Assembly (NCBI RefSeq): GCF_009377175.1
Contig: NZ_VJZD01000047.1
Span: 1 to 47,057 of the forward strand
DNA length: 47,057 nt
From: Streptomyces adustus
GTDB taxonomy: Bacteria > Actinomycetota > Actinomycetes > Streptomycetales > Streptomycetaceae
Reading direction: 5' to 3'
Part shown: positions 24,096 to 31,273 of the stretch, one piece after another
Layout: the number at the start of each line of letters is the position of its first letter
Numbering within the stretch: the stretch's first letter is position 1
Translations under genes and position numbers: made by a program
The notes under the pieces: model-generated
Database searches by the model: none
What the model saw: the letters and a program-made list of their open reading frames with translations, nothing else
What the model was told of the DNA's origin: nothing

Positions 24096-24328
24096 TCGGT
24101 AATGCCACTCTACACGGTGGTCAAGGCGGGACGGTCGCTCTTCCTCGGTCCACTGACCCTTGGCGGCTTCCTTCAGCTTGCATCCGGCGCAGACCTCCAC
24201 ATCGACGAGGCTCCCTCAGCACACGGCCGCCCCTTGAACGAAAGCGGCCGAAACGGAAGAGTCGGCACGTCGAGCACGTTCATGGCGACCTGGCACAACC
24301 AAAGCCATCCGCTGTGAACCGGAACCGC
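24096..24328. other. Spacer between tRNA-fMet and the MerR promoter
   Basis: No gene is supported. The minus-strand promoter of the tRNA must lie in its first part. Confidence 0.4.
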
Positions 24329-24359
24329 TTGACCTTGTCGCGGCGACAACGTTTCTACT
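24329..24359 (+). promoter_or_regulatory. MerR-type promoter with 19-bp spacer and dyad operator
   Basis: TTGACC (24329-24334) and TCTACT (24354-24359) are separated by 19 bases, the long spacing of MerR-activated promoters. The spacer contains the perfect dyad TTGTCGC-G-GCGACAA (24335-24349), the expected operator. The start codon at 24366 is only 6 bases beyond the -10, so the transcript is probably leaderless. Confidence 0.7.
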
Positions 24360-24365
24360 GGTGCC

Positions 24366-25175
24366 ATGAGAATCGGAGAGCTCGCCGGCGTCGTCGGCAT
24401 CACCACCCGTGCCGTGCGGCACTACCACCGCATCGGGCTGCTGCCCGAGCCGCCGCGCCAGCCCAACGGATACCGTGAGTACACGCTGCGCGACGCCGTC
24501 GAACTGGCCCGCGTCCGCCGGCTGACCGAGCTCGGCCTGAGCCTGGACGAAGTCAAGGACGTACTGGCGGACGACCTCGGCAAGGATCTCGTCGAGATCC
24601 TCACCGAGCTGGACGCCGACCTGGCCCGACAAGAGGAGGACATCCGCCGGCGCCGCGTCCGCCTGGGCCGACTGCTCGAGCAGGCCGAGCGGACCGGGCG
24701 ATTGCCCGCCGAGGCCCCGATCTCCCCTGAACTCGCCACCCTCTTCGACACCATGGCCCGTGCCTCGGCGCAGCTTCCCGGACCGGAGCCCGCAATGGCG
24801 GCCAAGGAGCGAGAGCTGCTGGCCCTGCTGGAGACCGGCTCGCCGGACGGCGACCGCGACTGGCTCTACGCCATGGGGCAGAGTCTGAGCACCGACGCCG
24901 AGGCCGTGCGGCGCACCTACTCGGTCTACGCCCGGATGGACGCACTGGCCGAGGCAGCCGCAGACGATCCACGGGTGGAAAGTACCGCCCGGGCCATCGT
25001 CGAGAGCATCCCGCACGAGGCGGTGCAGGCGATCACCGCTGCGGAGGACAAGGGTGGATCAGGTGAGAAGGACGGTTTCGCGGACGCCCTTTTCGCGGAG
25101 TTCCCTGCCGCCCAGGCCGCAGCCGCGCGCCGCGCCATCGAGCTGCTCAGGGAGCGTGCCGGGTGCAGACGCTGA
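24366..25175 (+). CDS. MerR-family transcriptional regulator
   Basis: A 269-residue regulator. The N-terminal winged helix is canonical: MRIGELAGVVGITTRAVRHY, then HRIGLLPEPPRQPNGYREYT, then V-R-R-L-T-E-L-G-L-S-L-D-E-V. A coiled coil follows (about 78-110, ILTELDADLARQEEDIRRRR). The C-terminal 150 residues are a helical effector or dimer domain with no Cys cluster, so metal sensing like MerR or ZntR is unlikely; a ligand-binding role is inferred. It lies under a MerR-type promoter and is probably autoregulated. Confidence 0.88.
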   Translation: MRIGELAGVVGITTRAVRHYHRIGLLPEPPRQPNGYREYTLRDAVELARVRRLTELGLSLDEVKDVLADDLGKDLVEILTELDADLARQEEDIRRRRVRLGRLLEQAERTGRLPAEAPISPELATLFDTMARASAQLPGPEPAMAAKERELLALLETGSPDGDRDWLYAMGQSLSTDAEAVRRTYSVYARMDALAEAAADDPRVESTARAIVESIPHEAVQAITAAEDKGGSGEKDGFADALFAEFPAAQAAAARRAIELLRERAGCRR

Positions 25176-25270
25176 GCAAGGCTGTGCGCTGGGCTTCGCC
25201 GCGCTCGCATCCTGCGAACTCGCTGCTGTCCACGAGTGGTTGTATCGGGCGCAGTCGCCCGTACCGCTGT

Positions 25271-25801
25271 CTACAGGCTGATCCAGTAGCGGCGCTTGAC
25301 GCCCGCCTCGGTGGTGCGAACGTCTTCCAAGACACCACCGTTGCGTTCGATGCTGCGTGCGGACGCGGTGTTGGCGTCGTCGCAGGTGACAAGGACTCGG
25401 TCCAGGCCGAGTGCGCGCGCCTCGGGCAGCACGGCCCCGAGAGCCCAGGTGGCCAGGCCGCGCCTTCGGAAGGACGGGCGCACGCTGTAGCCGATGTGCC
25501 CGCCGATGTCGAGCAGAACGGCGTTCAGATAGTGCCGCAGATCTATGGCTCCTAGATAGCTGTCGCCCTCGACGATCCACCAATGCGTGGCATGGACGCG
25601 CCCTTCTCCCACGGCGGCCGCCCTGTCCGACTGCCGTCGCAGACGTTCGGTCCACTCCGAGAAGACCTCGGGGTCGGCGAGGTCTGCATCCGGCGCGAGA
25701 CGCAGGCCCGCTCCGTCCTGGTGAGCGCCTGGAGACCACTCGGCCCGGGCCGCGAGCCATGAGGCGTGCAACCGGTGCGTGGGGGCGCTCAGTTCAGGCA
25801 T
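25271..25801 (-). CDS. GNAT-family N-acetyltransferase
   Basis: A 176-residue protein with the GNAT acetyl-CoA loop: GYSVRPSFRRRGLATWALGA (R/Q-x-x-G-x-G/A type), followed by RVLVTCDDANTASARSIERN and G-G-V-L-E-D-V. The N-terminal half holds strands such as ATHWWIVEGDSYLGAIDLRH. Length is normal. The acceptor substrate is unknown. It is convergent with the MerR gene, about 95 bases away. Confidence 0.85.
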   Translation of the reverse strand: MPELSAPTHRLHASWLAARAEWSPGAHQDGAGLRLAPDADLADPEVFSEWTERLRRQSDRAAAVGEGRVHATHWWIVEGDSYLGAIDLRHYLNAVLLDIGGHIGYSVRPSFRRRGLATWALGAVLPEARALGLDRVLVTCDDANTASARSIERNGGVLEDVRTTEAGVKRRYWISL

Positions 25802-25870
25802 GCGGGCGAGGCTAGCACTCGTCCGCCCCCCGTCATCAGGCGGTTTCCGGCGTCGGCCCGGACCTGCCGG

Positions 25871-26049
25871 TCACCACCATCGCCGCTCCGCTGGACCCGG
25901 TATCGGCGCAGACTCCGCGAGTGCTGCACGGGCCGTCGGCGTATTGATGAAGGCTTCCAGGCCGGCCTTGTGGCATCGGTTGATCAGCGCGGAGGCGATG
26001 AAGCTGTCGAGCTCGTTGAACCCGCGAAGGTGACCACCGCAGCCTGCAT
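25871..26049 (-). pseudogene. DJ-1/PfpI-family relic
   Basis: From the ATG at 26049 the frame reads MQAAVVTFAG. After a one-base shift it continues FNELDSFIASALINRCHKAG, then LEAFINTPTA. This matches the N-terminal strand and helix of DJ-1/PfpI-like proteins (V-V-T-F-x-G-F-N-E-L-D-S). The nucleophile elbow and the rest of the domain are missing before a stop near 25871. Confidence 0.5.
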
Positions 26050-26382
26050 CGCGACTCCTTCATGAACGGCAAGAGATCTTCAGTGTCCCGGGCGCGTTGT
26101 TCCGTGGCGAGGGCATGTCAGCGCCTGGCGGCTTGGCTGGCGCGCGTGCTCGAAGCCGGTCGGCGCCGTCGGCAGGTTGCACCGCAGCCGCCGGGCTCGC
26201 GGGTACATCACCGGACATCGACTCTCGTCGGAGTCAAGAGGCCTGGCCGCGAAGCTGCTCGATCAGCTCCGTGTCGGCACCGGGGTCAGCGCACCACAGC
26301 AAGCGCTCAGGCAGATGTTCGACATGCCGCACGGTCGACCGTGCCGGTTGCGGCATGCATCTTCGAGAAATCGGCAAGGCTG
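26050..26382. other. Gene-free stretch with possible debris
   Basis: No intact gene. On the minus strand HLPERLLWCADPGADTELIE, ending QLRGQAS-stop near 26240, looks like the end of some protein, but I cannot assign it. Confidence 0.35.
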
Positions 26383-26562
26383 ATGGCCAAGGAACACGCC
26401 AAGGTGAAGCAGGTCATGGGCAAAATGAAGGAGACTCTCGGCAAGGCCCTGGGCAACAAGTCCATGCAGAAGTCAGGCCGCCGGGAGCAGCTGCGCGCCA
26501 AGGCACACGAGATGACCGAACGGGCCACCGACCAGATCCGCAAGCGGACCGGACGCTGCCCT
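26383..26562 (+). pseudogene. CsbD-like stress protein, 3' end damaged
   Basis: The frame starts MAKEHAKVKQVMGKMKETLG, then KALGNKSMQKSGRREQLRAK and MTERATDQIRKR. It has the charged helical pattern of the CsbD family (K-x-K-x-x-x-G-K-x-K-E-x-x-G-x-x-x-G-N). CsbD proteins are about 60 residues and end here, but no stop appears and the frame runs on as low-complexity sequence for 640 bases. A small indel near 26555 probably destroyed the stop. It may still be expressed as a longer product. Confidence 0.5.
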
Positions 26563-26787
26563 CGAGCCCACGGCAGCCATCAGGCATCCCCGGAACTTGC
26601 GCGGACCACTTTCTCGCGGGCGACAGCTGCGTGCCGGGCGGCCGGACACGGATGTCCGACGCGCTTGCGCGAAGGCGTTCACCATCAAGGCGACACAGGT
26701 GGGGCCCGCTCGCCCGTCACCGTGCCGGAGGCCGTCCATGAGGGTCAGGCCAACGCCTTGGCGGGGGCGGCGGGCAGACCTCGGAAG

Positions 26788-27240
26788 TCAGGACATCGCT
26801 CTGGCGGCAGCCGTGACCAGCTCGTCCGTCGCCGCGATGGCGGCCTCGCGGCGGGAGGCCGGGTCGGAGTGGTCGGCGGCGTCACGCAGGTTGAACGCGG
26901 CCAGGGCCGCCTGCCGAGCCGGCTCGGCCAGGGACTGCTCGAGAACGGACACCGTGACCAGCGGGCCGCTCACGGCCGAGCTCGTGGCGCGGGAGGCCGT
27001 GCGGGCTGCCTCGACGGCTTCCTCACTCACTCGGTCCAGGCGCAGGACTTCGCGATGCCACAGAGCCCGCCGGTGGTCGCCCAGGGCTGCCACCAGTTCG
27101 CCCAGCGCCCTGCGCAGCGCCTCTTCCCTCTGCTCGGCGCGGGCGGCGTTCTGGGCCATCCGCGCACTCTTGATCTGCAGCAGCCCGGTGAGCGCGCCCC
27201 CTAGCAAGGTGCCGACGACAGCAATGATGCTGGACCACAT
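26788..27240 (-). CDS. Membrane-anchored hypothetical protein, plasmid KilB-like
   Basis: A 150-residue protein with one N-terminal membrane helix (MWSSIIAVVGTLLGGALTGL). A helical, Arg/Glu-rich region follows (AQNAARAEQREEALRRALGE, then LGDHRRALWHREVLRLDRVS), ending T-D-E-L-V-T-A-A-A-R-A-M-S. This outline resembles streptomycete plasmid-associated proteins such as KilB and related integrated-element proteins; the match is from memory of the pattern. The ATG was chosen at the membrane helix; the much longer open frame upstream is noise. Confidence 0.55.
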   Translation of the reverse strand: MWSSIIAVVGTLLGGALTGLLQIKSARMAQNAARAEQREEALRRALGELVAALGDHRRALWHREVLRLDRVSEEAVEAARTASRATSSAVSGPLVTVSVLEQSLAEPARQAALAAFNLRDAADHSDPASRREAAIAATDELVTAAARAMS

Positions 27241-27717
27241 CGCGGCGTCCTCCCCGGACAGCGAGTAGTGAGGCGGCTGTGCGACAGCCGCGGCGTCAGT
27301 GTCACCTTCCGGCGTACGTACCTGGGTGCGACACCGAGACGGACGGCGTCGGGCCAGAACACCCGCCGGACACAGCACCTGGCAGGCGTGCCCCCGGTCG
27401 ACTGCCGGTGCCCTTGATGAGACGTTCCGCCGGCAGGTCCGGTTGCCGATGCCGCCCGTCCGGCACATACAACGGCGCCATTCGCCTCCGCAGGCGGTGA
27501 CACCGGCATGCACGCTGAGGGCGGCGAGCCTCACGTGCACGTCGGCGGGCCCCGCGATGGTCTTCCCTCGCAAGCTGCCCGTCACACTCGCTGTTCCAGG
27601 GCTCGTCCTTCCCCTCCGGAGGATGGAAGGCGCACGCGGTCGCGGTCGGATGGCCCTCAGTAGGTTCCGGACATGAGTAGAAGTTGGCCACGCCGATCGC
27701 CTTGGCCACGCCCTCCC
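27241..27717. other. Gene-free stretch
   Basis: Several open frames overlap here without recognisable domains. The composition suggests debris. Confidence 0.4.
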
Positions 27718-27830
27718 GGTTGGTAGGCCTCCGGAGTCCGGTCGAGGAGGAAGGTCTGGTCGAAGACACGGCCGGGGGCGATCGTGCCGTCCAGGACGTC
27801 GGGCAGCAGCTGCTCGACGTAGGCGCGAGC
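27718..27830 (-). pseudogene. Alcohol dehydrogenase C-terminal relic
   Basis: The frame reads RAYVEQLLPDVLDGTIAPGR, then VFDQTFLLDRTPEAYQ. It matches the last part of medium-chain zinc dehydrogenases (L-x-x-x-I-x-P-x-x-V-F-D-x-T-x-x-L-D-x-x-x-E-A-Y). The following A-M-D-x-R-x-A-I-K-V ending is replaced by unrelated residues. An N-terminal relic of a similar enzyme lies at 17.1 kb. Confidence 0.6.
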
Positions 27831-27984
27831 GGGGCCGGCACCGGCACAGTCGCCCCTCACCGGGCGATGAAACCCAGGACGACCACAACACCCGGTAAGG
27901 CCGGCGGCGCTGGATCATCCGCGAGGCCGAGAACTCTCTCGGTGCGTCCTTCTGATCCTGGCTGGACGGTCGCTGAAACGAGTC

Positions 27985-28021
27985 GGCGGGCCGGGAAGCC
28001 ATGGCGGCTTCCCGGCCCGCC
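27985..28021 (-). terminator. Strong hairpin downstream of the superoxide dismutase remnant
   Basis: A perfect 16-bp stem, GGCGGGCCGGGAAGCC with its complement, and a 5-base loop. It lies 13 bases beyond the stop of the minus-strand sod remnant and was presumably the terminator of the original gene. Confidence 0.8.
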
Positions 28022-28034
28022 GGGTGATGCTGGA

Positions 28035-28466
28035 TCAAGCGCCGGTGGCTGCGGCGTATCGGGCTGCGACGTCTTCCCAGTTGACCAGGTCCCAGAGCTT
28101 GGTGACGTAGTCGGGACGGACGTTCTTGTATTGCAGGTAGTAGGCGTGCTCCCAGGCGTCGAAGACCAGCAGCGGGGTTGTGCCCTGACCGACGTTGCCG
28201 TGGTGGTCGTAGACCTGCTCGATGATCGGACGCTGGCCGAGGGGTTCCCAGGCGAGGACGCCCCAGCCGGAGCCCTGGACGGACGTGGTCGCGACGGTGA
28301 GCTGCCGCTTGAACGCCTCGAAGCCGCCGAGGTGCTCGTCGATGGCGTCGGCGAGGGCGCCGTCGGGACGGTCGCCGCCGTCCGGGGAGAGGTTCTGCCA
28401 GAAGATCGGGTGCAGGACGTGGCCGGAGAGGTTGAAGGCGAAGGTCTTCTCCAGGCCGACCAGCAC
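28035..28466 (-). pseudogene. Iron superoxide dismutase, N-terminally truncated
   Basis: The 143 codons cover the C-terminal two thirds of a Fe/Mn superoxide dismutase: [20 protein letters not shown], then [13 protein letters not shown], and the metal motif [20 protein letters not shown]. The full protein is about 210 residues. About 70 N-terminal residues, including the first metal-ligand His, are missing, and the homology stops abruptly at 28466. The product would lack one ligand and the hairpin domain, so it is probably inactive. The 3' end and terminator are intact. Confidence 0.85.
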
Positions 28467-28679
28467 TGACCGCCTACGATCACTGACCCCTGGACTAGAT
28501 CATCTGGGGAGTGACCTGGAGGAGATACCCGCCGATTGGACTGCGGTGCCGACCGTGGAGGCCAGCGGAACAGCCAATAACGCTACTGTAAGCACTTGAT
28601 ATTGATCCTGGGGACTCGGAAGTCCGACTGAACCACTGGCTACCCGCCTGCCAGGCTCTTCACGTGTGTTCGAGGGCAT

Positions 28680-28952
28680 TCAGCCGTGCTCTTCCTCCTC
28701 GGCCTCCATGTGTCGGATTCCCTCGTGGGTGAGGGTGACCATCGCGGGGGTGTTGCCGGGTTCCCAGTCGACGGTGATCAGTCCTTCGCCCGCCAGGTAG
28801 GTGCAGGCGGCGGCCAGGTCCTGTTCCGGTACGTGGAGGTCGCGCCGCAGCTGTGCTCCGGTGATGCCGAGGAGGCGGTTGCCTTCGACGGCCTCGTACA
28901 GGACCCGGAGCACCTGTTCGCGGTAGGTCTTGCGTTCGCGCAGTGTGGCCAC
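28680..28952 (-). CDS. Small winged-helix-like hypothetical protein
   Basis: A 90-residue protein: ATLRERKTYREQVLRVLYEA, then GITGAQLRRDLHVPEQDLAA, then C-T-Y-L-A-G-E-G-L-I-T-V-D-W. The helix, helix, wing order with YLAGEGLI resembles a winged HTH fold. The start is GTG and the tail is acidic (EAEEEEHG). It precedes no obvious target. Possibly a regulator belonging to an integrated element (inference). Confidence 0.65.
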   Translation of the reverse strand: MATLRERKTYREQVLRVLYEAVEGNRLLGITGAQLRRDLHVPEQDLAAACTYLAGEGLITVDWEPGNTPAMVTLTHEGIRHMEAEEEEHG

Positions 28953-29001
28953 GACTGCGTCCTCTCCTGTGCGGGTGCGGGCTCCGGGGCCGTCGGGCCT
29001 C

Positions 29002-29268
29002 TCAGATCTCGTCGGAGTGGGCGCCGGTGCCGACGGGGGTCCGGCTGGTGGCCAGCCAGGAGCGGGCGGGGCCGGCGGGTGTTGCCGTGTCCACGGTGAG
29101 GTGGAGGCGGGTGTCGCCGTCGAGGCCGGGGTAGCTGCGCTGTTCCGCTCCAGCGAAGCAGCCGCGAAGGGCTTCCGCGACCGCGCGGGCGGCTTCGGGC
29201 GTGTGCGCGGTGATCCGTACCTCGGCGTGCCCGAGCGATGGCAGTGTCTGGGTCTCGATGTGCTTCAC
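29002..29268 (-). CDS. Hypothetical protein
   Basis: An 88-residue protein starting MKHIETQTLPSLGHAEVRIT. A helix follows (EAARAVAEALRGCFAGAEQR), then strands ending T-R-L-H-L-T-V-D-T. An alternating strand-helix-strand pattern suggests a small alpha/beta domain. No family recognised. Same strand as its neighbours, 49 bases upstream of the winged-helix gene. Confidence 0.6.
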   Translation of the reverse strand: MKHIETQTLPSLGHAEVRITAHTPEAARAVAEALRGCFAGAEQRSYPGLDGDTRLHLTVDTATPAGPARSWLATSRTPVGTGAHSDEI

Positions 29269-29306
29269 CTGGGCGTGTTCCCTTCAGGGTGGGTGAGAGG
29301 CTGGCG

Positions 29307-29332
29307 GGTCGGGGCGCCGTGGCGCCCCGACC
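29307..29332 (-). terminator. Hairpin downstream of the small membrane protein gene
   Basis: A perfect 11-bp stem GGTCGGGGCGC / GCGCCCCGACC with loop CGTG, 30 bases beyond the stop at 29363 on the minus strand. Confidence 0.65.
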
Positions 29333-29362
29333 GCTGCCCCCGGTCGGAGGAAGGCCTGTTCC

Positions 29363-29551
29363 TCACCGGTCGGCATCTGTGTGGTGGGCTCGACGACCGA
29401 TGTCGTCCGGCAGACCGGGAGGTCTCGGCAGGGGGTCACTGAAGTGGTAGGCCGCGATCCGCGCATCGTGCTGGGCGTTCAGCAGGTGGATCCAGCGCAT
29501 TCCGATGGCGATCGCGACGAAGATCACTGCGATGAGGACGACAGTCTCCAC
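29363..29551 (-). CDS. Small single-pass membrane protein
   Basis: A 62-residue protein: GTG start, METVVLIAVIFVAIAIGMRW as a membrane helix, then a soluble tail (HDARIAAYHFSDPLPRPPGL, D-D-I-G). GGAGGTGAG precedes the start. It lies 5 bases after the DUF5994 gene, so both are co-transcribed. Function unknown. Confidence 0.6.
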   Translation of the reverse strand: METVVLIAVIFVAIAIGMRWIHLLNAQHDARIAAYHFSDPLPRPPGLPDDIGRRAHHTDADR

Positions 29552-29556
29552 GGATC

Positions 29557-30132
29557 TCACCTCCAGCCGTTTCCGGGCAGCGGGAGGGCGCTTCGGTCCA
29601 TCGGGTTCCCGAAGGGGGACAGGCAGGCCCCGCCTTCGCCCTCCCAGGTGGCTTCGCGGCGACGGGCGTCTCGGATGCCGCGCCCGATGACGGTTTCGTC
29701 GGCCATGAGGACGCCTGCCGTCAGGGCGCTGCCCGGGATCGCGGCGGCGGCCATCAGGCGGGCGGCGGCTGCGGGATCGGTCTCGGGCGGGATGACGAGT
29801 AGGTCCCAGCGGCCGACGGTGTAGCCGAGCAGGATCAGTTTGTCGGGGTCCTGCTCGGTGAACCACCCCACGTGCAGTGTGTGCCCGTCCACGGCGACCG
29901 TGTGCGGTATCACGGGCCAGCGCGTGGGGTTCACCGTGACGCGGGTGACGCGGCCCCAGGGCTCCGCCAGGGCGGCGACGAGCGCCGGGAGCTCGGCTTC
30001 GAGGTCGCGCGAGCGGGGCCACCAGGCCCCGTCCAACTGGCCGGCGACGGTGGTCTTCGGGGTGAGGGACAAGCGGGCCGGAAGCTCTGAGACAAGGTCG
30101 CGGGGCGCGTTCCGGTCGAGGATGGTGGTCAT
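29557..30132 (-). CDS. DUF5994 family protein (A)
   Basis: A 191-residue protein with the family core: LDGAWWPRSRDLEAELPALV, then GRVTRVTVNPTRWPVIPHTV, then LLVIPPETDPAAAARLMAAA. The DGAWWPRSRDL segment is the diagnostic DUF5994 motif. A C-terminal extension of about 50 residues is not shared with paralogue B at 30427. Function unknown. It diverges from paralogue B across 294 bases. Confidence 0.8.
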   Translation of the reverse strand: MTTILDRNAPRDLVSELPARLSLTPKTTVAGQLDGAWWPRSRDLEAELPALVAALAEPWGRVTRVTVNPTRWPVIPHTVAVDGHTLHVGWFTEQDPDKLILLGYTVGRWDLLVIPPETDPAAAARLMAAAAIPGSALTAGVLMADETVIGRGIRDARRREATWEGEGGACLSPFGNPMDRSALPLPGNGWR

Positions 30133-30251
30133 GATGCGACCCTGCCCCCGGGCTGCCCGTCGGCAGCCCGGTTTTTAGGCGATCGCCGGAGATGGCACCT
30201 GCATGAAAGCCGGTGCGCGAAGTACCTCCGGTGCTTTCACTGTACGCCCGC

Positions 30252-30290
30252 TTGACGGGTAATATCCGGTGTGACCAGGTATATTCCGGT
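30252..30290 (+). promoter_or_regulatory. Promoter-like region with direct repeats between DUF5994 genes
   Basis: TTGACGGGTAAT (30252-30263), also found at 16182, leads into two similar 14-base units: GGTAATATCCGGTG (30258-30271) and GGTATATTCCGGTG (30278-30291), 20 bases apart. Two helical turns is a spacing expected for a dimeric regulator. The DUF5994 B start is about 136 bases downstream. Confidence 0.4.
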
Positions 30291-30426
30291 GGAGGCGCTG
30301 TGGAGGGCGGCGGTGCGGGCGACGGGAGTACCGTGAAACGACGCAGGCTCGCGTTACGTCGTCGGCCGGGCACCGGTGCTGACCTGCGACGAGCCACGGC
30401 CGCACTCCGTTGACGGGCGGATCCAC

Positions 30427-30903
30427 ATGGCTGACTCCGACATTCCCCACAGGCCGCCCCTGCTCCTGCCGGATGCGATCCACCAGGCGGTCAAACCTGG
30501 CGCGGCCCTGCTGCGGCTGGAGACCACACGGTCCCGGGAGGGGCGCCTGGACGGCGCGTGGTGGCCCCGCACCCGCGACATCGAGACCGAGCTGCCGGCG
30601 CTGATCAGCGTGTTGACCGGGCACCTCGGGCCGATCACCCGTGTGGGCGTGGACGCATCCGCCTGGAACGGCCTCCCGACCCGCCTGGTCATCGACGACC
30701 AGGTCGTGCACCTCGACTCCGATCCGGTCGGCGACGACACCGTCCTCATCACCCGCGGCCACAACGACCACTTCGCCCTGCTGGTGGTTCCCCCGGACAC
30801 CACCGCGGACGCCGCCCGCGAAGCGATGGCCCGCGCCGTCCGCGCCGACAACATCACCGAGGCCGCTCAGATCCTCATCGCCGCCACAGCCGAACCTGAA
30901 TAG
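30427..30903 (+). CDS. DUF5994 family protein (B)
   Basis: A 158-residue paralogue of the 29557 product: REGRLDGAWWPRTRDIETEL, then ITRVGVDASAWNGLPTRLVI, then FALLVVPPDTTADAAREAMA. The start was placed at ATG 30427 (MADSDIPHRPP); upstream residues do not match the family. A weak hairpin follows the stop. Function unknown. Confidence 0.8.
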   Translation: MADSDIPHRPPLLLPDAIHQAVKPGAALLRLETTRSREGRLDGAWWPRTRDIETELPALISVLTGHLGPITRVGVDASAWNGLPTRLVIDDQVVHLDSDPVGDDTVLITRGHNDHFALLVVPPDTTADAAREAMARAVRADNITEAAQILIAATAEPE

Positions 30904-30904
30904 G

Positions 30905-30923
30905 ACCAGGTCGTTGACCTGGT
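30905..30923 (+). terminator. Weak hairpin after DUF5994 B
   Basis: ACCAGGTC / GACCTGGT with loop GTT, directly after the stop codon. No T run. Confidence 0.4.
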
Positions 30924-30992
30924 AGTTCACTGAAGAGCGGATTGAACCGTTCCGGGTTCGGTGGAGACTCGATTCCATGAAAGGATCGAGTC

Positions 30993-31273
30993 ATGGCACG
31001 TCCCTCCTCCTACCCCGCTGAGCTGCGTAAACGAGCAGTCCGTATGGTCACCGAAGTCCGTGGTGACTACCCGAACGAGTCGGCCGCGTTGCGGGCGGTC
31101 GCGCAGAAGCTCGGCATCGGCTCTGCCGAGACGCTGCGCAACTGGGTCAGGCGGGACGAGATCGACTCCGGGCAGCGTCCGGGGACGACCACGGAGGAGT
31201 CCGCGGCAATGAAGGCGCTGAAGAAGGAGAACGCCGAGCTCAAGCGGGCCAACGAGATCCTGAAGGCAGCGGC
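30993..31273 (+). pseudogene. IS3 orfA, interrupted
   Basis: The first 94 codons encode a transposase_8-type HTH and leucine zipper: MARPSSYPAELRKRAVRMVT, then ETLRNWVRRDEIDSGQ, then ALKKENAELKRANEILKAA. The IS30 element enters after 31273. The lost end, S-F-F-A-A-E-L-D-R-P-H-T-R-S, continues at 32478-32525. The broken frame now reads a few residues into IS30. Confidence 0.85.

Noticed and set aside
28489..28599. Peptide-like frame ending DLEEIPADWTAVPTVEASGT, then ANNATVST, resembling a RiPP precursor (the last residues recall the goadsporin core start)
   Set aside because: There is no start codon with a ribosome binding site in the gap, no modifying enzymes nearby and no Cys; the only in-frame starts lie inside the antisense of the sod remnant. 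Probably chance or a dead fragment.
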